Assembly: GCA_963699525.1 (NCBI GenBank)
Contig: CAVOUI010000020.1
Span: 69,856 to 133,855 of the forward strand
Source: SG8-41 sp963699525
GTDB taxonomy: Bacteria > Pseudomonadota > Gammaproteobacteria > Burkholderiales > SG8-41
Direction of reading: 5' to 3'
DNA: 64,000 bases
Shown: positions 61,075 through 64,000 of the stretch, in pieces
How positions within the stretch are numbered: the stretch's first letter is position 1
Layout of the letters: the number at the start of each line of letters is the position of its first letter
Notes under the pieces: model-generated
Databases searched by the model: none
What the model was told of the DNA's origin: nothing
The model's input: only the letters and a program-made list of their open reading frames with translations
Translations under genes and position numbers: made by a program

Positions 61075-62346
61075 ATGGCAAACGTTGGAATGGTAGGACT
61101 GGATTGGCAACAGCGCATTAACTGGGATCGTCTGCGCAAGTACCGCACCGAGCGGGCGCGGGAGCGAATGAAGGCGCACGGCCTGAGCGCCATGCTCTGC
61201 ATGTATGACGAGAACGTCCGCTACATCACCGGCACCCTCACCCCCGGCTGGAACCGCCTGAAGCCCGGCCTGCGCTACTGCATGCTGTGCGGCGACGATG
61301 CGCCGGTCCTCTTCGAGCAGGGGGACATCGGCGCGCAGGTCAACCGCCATTCACCGTGGATTCCCAAAGACCACGTGCGCTGGTCCTACGCCTGGATCAA
61401 GGGGGCGGCGGGCCCCGCGTCCACCCAGCAGGTGAAGAAATTCACCAACGGGATCAAGCAGGAAATGAAGAAAGCCGGCATAGCGGGCGGCAAGCTCGGC
61501 GTGGACTTCATCGACATCAACATGATCCAGATCTTCAAGGACGAGAAGATCGACTGGACCGACGGCATGACGGCGATGATGGAAGCGCGCGCCGTCAAGA
61601 ACGAGGACGAGCAGGAAGCCCTGCGCATCGTGGGCGCGATCGGGGATGCCGCGCACTGGGAGTTCATGAAGTACCTCAAGCCCGGGCGCACGGAAAACCA
61701 GATGACCGCGCACATCATGGAGTACCTCTACTCCATCGCGGGCATGGAGGACGTCGAGGACGTGATCGTCTCGTCCGGCCCGAACACCTGGCCCAACTGG
61801 CGCAACTTCTCCGACCGCATCATCCAGCCCGGCGACATCGTCTTCATGGACCTCGCCGCGCTCACCTGGAACGGCTACAAGTCGTGCTATTACCGCACCT
61901 ATTGCGCGGGCAAGGAGCCGACCCGGGAGCAGAAGGACATCTACGCGATCGCGCTCAAGTGGCTCTACGACTCCATGAAGGCCGTGAAGGTCGGGACCAC
62001 GACGCGCGAGATCGCCTCGAAGTGGCCCTCCGCCAAGGAGGCCTGGGGCTACGCGGAGGAAGACCAGGCCGCGGCCAACCTGTGGGGCCACGGGCTCGGG
62101 CTCGCGCAATACGACCAGCCGGTCATCTCGCGCATCTGGTCGCTCGACCACCCGGTCGAGATCAAGGACGGCATGGTGTTCGCGCTGGAAACCCAGCACG
62201 GCAAGCAGTTCGAATGGGGCGTGCGCATCGAGGAGATGCTGATCGTGCACAAGGACCGAGTGGAGCTCATCTCCAACTTCCCGGTCGAGCAGATCACGGT
62301 CGTCGATCCCATGCCGGGCTATTCGACGCTCGGGTGGTCGAAGTAG
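61075..62346 (+). CDS. M24-family (creatinase/aminopeptidase P fold) protein with an altered metal site
   Basis: A protein of 423 residues. The N-terminal creatinase-like domain spans about 25-165 and the pita-bread catalytic domain 185-405. Canonical M24 ligands are Asp, Asp, His, Glu, Glu. Here the first Asp (VFMDLAALTWNGY), the His (WGHGLGLAQYD) and both Glu (ALETQHG; RIEEM) are present. The second Asp, expected in GYxSD, reads GYKSC. It may be a non-metal hydrolase like creatinase or an enzyme with a Cys ligand. It lies downstream of the CocE hydrolase. Confidence 0.87.
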   Translation: MANVGMVGLDWQQRINWDRLRKYRTERARERMKAHGLSAMLCMYDENVRYITGTLTPGWNRLKPGLRYCMLCGDDAPVLFEQGDIGAQVNRHSPWIPKDHVRWSYAWIKGAAGPASTQQVKKFTNGIKQEMKKAGIAGGKLGVDFIDINMIQIFKDEKIDWTDGMTAMMEARAVKNEDEQEALRIVGAIGDAAHWEFMKYLKPGRTENQMTAHIMEYLYSIAGMEDVEDVIVSSGPNTWPNWRNFSDRIIQPGDIVFMDLAALTWNGYKSCYYRTYCAGKEPTREQKDIYAIALKWLYDSMKAVKVGTTTREIASKWPSAKEAWGYAEEDQAAANLWGHGLGLAQYDQPVISRIWSLDHPVEIKDGMVFALETQHGKQFEWGVRIEEMLIVHKDRVELISNFPVEQITVVDPMPGYSTLGWSK

Positions 62347-62393
62347 GTGCCGATGGAAGCGGTCATCGGCAACAATATCAGTGTGAACCGGCT

Positions 62394-63680
62394 TTGCGAC
62401 ATTTCGTAATACCGCTCCACTCGCCCGAGGCGGTCGAGGCGGGCCGCGTCGGGCCCAAGGGCGCCAACCTCGCCGCGCTGGGGCGTGCCGGACTGCCCAT
62501 ACCGGATGGGTTCTGCGTCGCCGCGGAAGTCTATCGCCTGCAGCTCAGGACCCTGGAGCTCGAGCATGCCGCTCGCGCTGTATTCTCCTCGGACGACGCC
62601 ACTGCGCGTCGCGCCGCATTGCAGGTGCGCATGCGGTTGATGGAGGGCCCGGTCGCGCCGGAGGTGCAGGAGCCCCTCCTCGCGGCGTGGCGTTCCGTCA
62701 CCCGGAACGGCGCAGCCCCCGGCGTGGTGCGCTCCTCCGCGCTGGTGGAGGACCGCTACGGGTCGAGCTTCGCAGGGCAATTCGAGAGCTATCTCGGCCT
62801 GGACGGCGAGGCGGACTTCCTTACTGCCGTACGCGCGTGCTGGGCGGCGCTTTGGGCGCCGCGCGCCCTGCGCTATATGGCCGGTCATGGCGTCGACCCC
62901 GCCGATACCGCCATGGCCCTGCTGATTCAGCCTCTGGTCGCCGCGCGCGCCGCGGGCGGCGGATTGAGCCAGACCGCGGAAGGCGGGATGCTGATCAATG
63001 CAACGCCCGGGCTCGGTGCGGCGATCGCCCAGGGAGAAGTCGCGCCCGACCGTTACGCGCTCGGCCGCGACGGTACCGTGCACGAGAGCCAGGCGGGAAT
63101 CACTTACCACCAGGCTCACTGCGCGCACCGGCCGAGACGACCGCGTCCATCGAGCGAGCGCGGGCCATGCCTCGAAGCGGAGCAGGTGTGGGAGCTCGGA
63201 CAGCTGATGCTCGAGGCAGAGCGTGTCATGGGCATGCCCGTCGAAATCGAATGGGCGCTCGACGACCGTGGAATCAAGCTGCTGCAGGCGAGGCCCCTCC
63301 ATCTCGACGATAAGCCCTCATCCCAACCGGTCGATCCGAATTGGCTGCGCCAGCCGCGTCTCCGCGGCCAGCCGGCGGGCGTCGGCTGGGGCACGGGCCG
63401 CGCCCGCGTCGTCAACTGCGAGTGCGAGATTTCGACCCTTGCCCCCGGTGACGTCCTGGTGACGAAGATGGCCGGTCCCGCCCTGGGACGAGTGTTTTCC
63501 ATCGTGGCGGGCGTGGTCTCGGAACTCGGCGGGAGCACGTCCCACCTCGCTTCACTCGCGCGCGAGCGCTGCGTGCCGACGGTGCTCGGGGTGCCGGGCG
63601 CCACCCTGCAGATTCCCAACGGCTCGCAGGTTGCCGTGGATGGAGTGACCGGCATCGTGCGCTGGATGGCCAACCGCTGA
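62394..63680 (+). CDS. Short PEP-utilizer-like protein (ATP-grasp plus phosphohistidine domains)
   Basis: A protein of 428 residues. Residues about 1-310 resemble the PPDK_N/PEP-synthase ATP-binding domain (VGPKGANLAALGRAGLPIPDG; VRSSALVEDRYGSSFAGQ; VEIEWALDDRGIKLLQARP). Residues about 345-425 are the swivelling PEP-utilizer domain with the phospho-His at H384 (GGSTSHLASLARE). The PEP/pyruvate-binding TIM barrel of PpsA/PpdK is absent, as is the rifampicin-type middle domain. TTG 62394 is the only start that keeps the conserved opening and is uncertain. A partner supplying the acceptor-binding domain would be needed. Confidence 0.8.
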   Translation: MRHFVIPLHSPEAVEAGRVGPKGANLAALGRAGLPIPDGFCVAAEVYRLQLRTLELEHAARAVFSSDDATARRAALQVRMRLMEGPVAPEVQEPLLAAWRSVTRNGAAPGVVRSSALVEDRYGSSFAGQFESYLGLDGEADFLTAVRACWAALWAPRALRYMAGHGVDPADTAMALLIQPLVAARAAGGGLSQTAEGGMLINATPGLGAAIAQGEVAPDRYALGRDGTVHESQAGITYHQAHCAHRPRRPRPSSERGPCLEAEQVWELGQLMLEAERVMGMPVEIEWALDDRGIKLLQARPLHLDDKPSSQPVDPNWLRQPRLRGQPAGVGWGTGRARVVNCECEISTLAPGDVLVTKMAGPALGRVFSIVAGVVSELGGSTSHLASLARERCVPTVLGVPGATLQIPNGSQVAVDGVTGIVRWMANR

Positions 63681-63681
63681 C

Positions 63682-64000
63682 ATGACGCAAAGAATCCGCG
63701 GCATTTCCGACATCGAGGCGGGCGGCCCTGCAAAGGAGCTGTTCGAGGCTTCCAATCGCGTGCTCGGGCGCACCGCGAACCTACTGCGCATCCTCGCCCA
63801 CAGCCCCGGCGTCGCGCGCTGGTTCCTGCCGTTCGTCGCCGCGGTACGCCAGCCTACGGCCGGCGCCGTATCCGACGTGCGGTTGCGCAACCTCGCGGTG
63901 CTCAAGACCTCCACGATCAACGGCTGCCGATACTGAACCGAGCACAACCGGGTGCTTGGTCAAGCACTGGGACTGAAAGACGAGGAATTCGACGCGTTGC
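63682..64000 (+). CDS. AhpD/carboxymuconolactone-decarboxylase-like protein, candidate CxxU selenoprotein (runs off the end)
   Basis: The frame opens at ATG 63682, one base after the upstream stop, and reads DIEAGGPAKELFEASNRVLG, then VSDVRLRNLAVLKTSTINGC. The AhpD-type CxxC motif follows as C82-R-Y, but codon 85 is TGA (63934-63936). The frame then continues as TEHNRVLGQALGLKDEEFDAL to the window end, exactly the family continuation. A SECIS-like hairpin follows. Reading TGA as selenocysteine gives a CxxU redox motif. If TGA were a stop, the protein would lose its catalytic half. AhpD-like proteins are thiol peroxidase/reductase partners; the true substrate is unknown. Confidence 0.82.
63952..63967 (+). 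promoter_or_regulatory. Candidate bacterial SECIS element
   Basis: GTGCTT (63952-63957), loop GGTC (63958-63961) and AAGCAC (63962-63967) form a perfect hairpin; the 63958-63961 G and C may also pair. Fifteen nt separate the in-frame TGA from the stem and 21 nt separate it from the loop. In E. coli fdhF the SelB-binding hairpin follows the UGA at similar distance and has GGUC in its apical loop, from memory. It lies inside the coding frame, as bacterial SECIS elements do. Confidence 0.65.

Noticed and set aside
63682..63936. A complete 84-residue protein ending at the TGA
   Set aside because: It would stop in the middle of the CxxC motif, while family-like sequence continues in the same frame right after the TGA.

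Overview
The window is GC-rich (roughly two thirds G+C by eye) chromosomal DNA of a betaproteobacterium, probably from or near Burkholderiales. Three things point there: the gene order rpoE-rseA-mucB-mucD-lepA-lepB-DUF4845-rnc-era-recO-pdxJ-acpS-nagZ; the yceD-rpmF-plsX-fabHDG-acpP-fabF-mltG-tmk-holB-tatD block; and four tripartite-tricarboxylate-transporter binding proteins (TctC/Bug family). Most of the first 47 kb is conserved housekeeping DNA. The last 17 kb is an accessory catabolic region.

Layout. 1-1.6 kb: a fused betaine-type ABC importer subunit. 1.8-12.9 kb: the sigma-E envelope-stress operon, then lepA/lepB and a tightly overlapping rnc-era-recO-pdxJ-acpS-nagZ run. 12.9-16.6 kb: efp, uvrC, pgsA and a tRNA-Gly/Cys/Leu cluster, the order also seen in E. 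coli. 16.6-23.4 kb: DUF1178, a universal stress protein, a TctC protein, a three-gene acyl-CoA degradation set, and a membrane PAS protein behind a sigma-54-type promoter. 23.5-33.1 kb (minus strand): tatD, holB, tmk, mltG and the fatty-acid synthesis operon, driven by a near-consensus promoter at 33.1 kb. 33.2-42.7 kb: maf, a frameshifted tetrapyrrole-methylase-family methyltransferase, sppA, rluC, rne with a long leader, a low-molecular-weight phosphatase, an outer-membrane barrel and uvrB. 43-47.2 kb: a secreted beta-propeller, an aromatic aminotransferase, an AsmA-like protein and an interrupted tRNA-Asn. 47.3-54.8 kb (minus) and 55-64 kb (plus): two catabolic clusters with a TPP enzyme, SMUG1-type glycosylase, COG0523 GTPase, LVIVD protein, dehydrogenases, cupin, TctC proteins, CocE hydrolase, M24 protein and a PEP-utilizer-like protein.

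Two observations stand out. (1) The tRNA-Asn(GUU) gene at 46922-47217 is split within its anticodon by a 220-nt insert with group I intron hallmarks: a U.G pair at the 5' splice site, a terminal G, P7 strands GACTA/TAGTC, and a UUCG-capped P5. (2) The last gene, a carboxymuconolactone-decarboxylase/AhpD-like protein, has an in-frame TGA exactly where the second Cys of its CxxC motif belongs. The reading frame stays open and family-like after it, and a hairpin with a GGTC loop lies 21 nt downstream. It is therefore a candidate CxxU selenoprotein with a bacterial SECIS, cut by the window end.

Secondary points are two single-base frameshifts (33970 and about 60716), an EF-P with Arg at the modification position, a 17-bp inverted-repeat element between tRNA genes, and several enzyme-family members that lack canonical catalytic residues.
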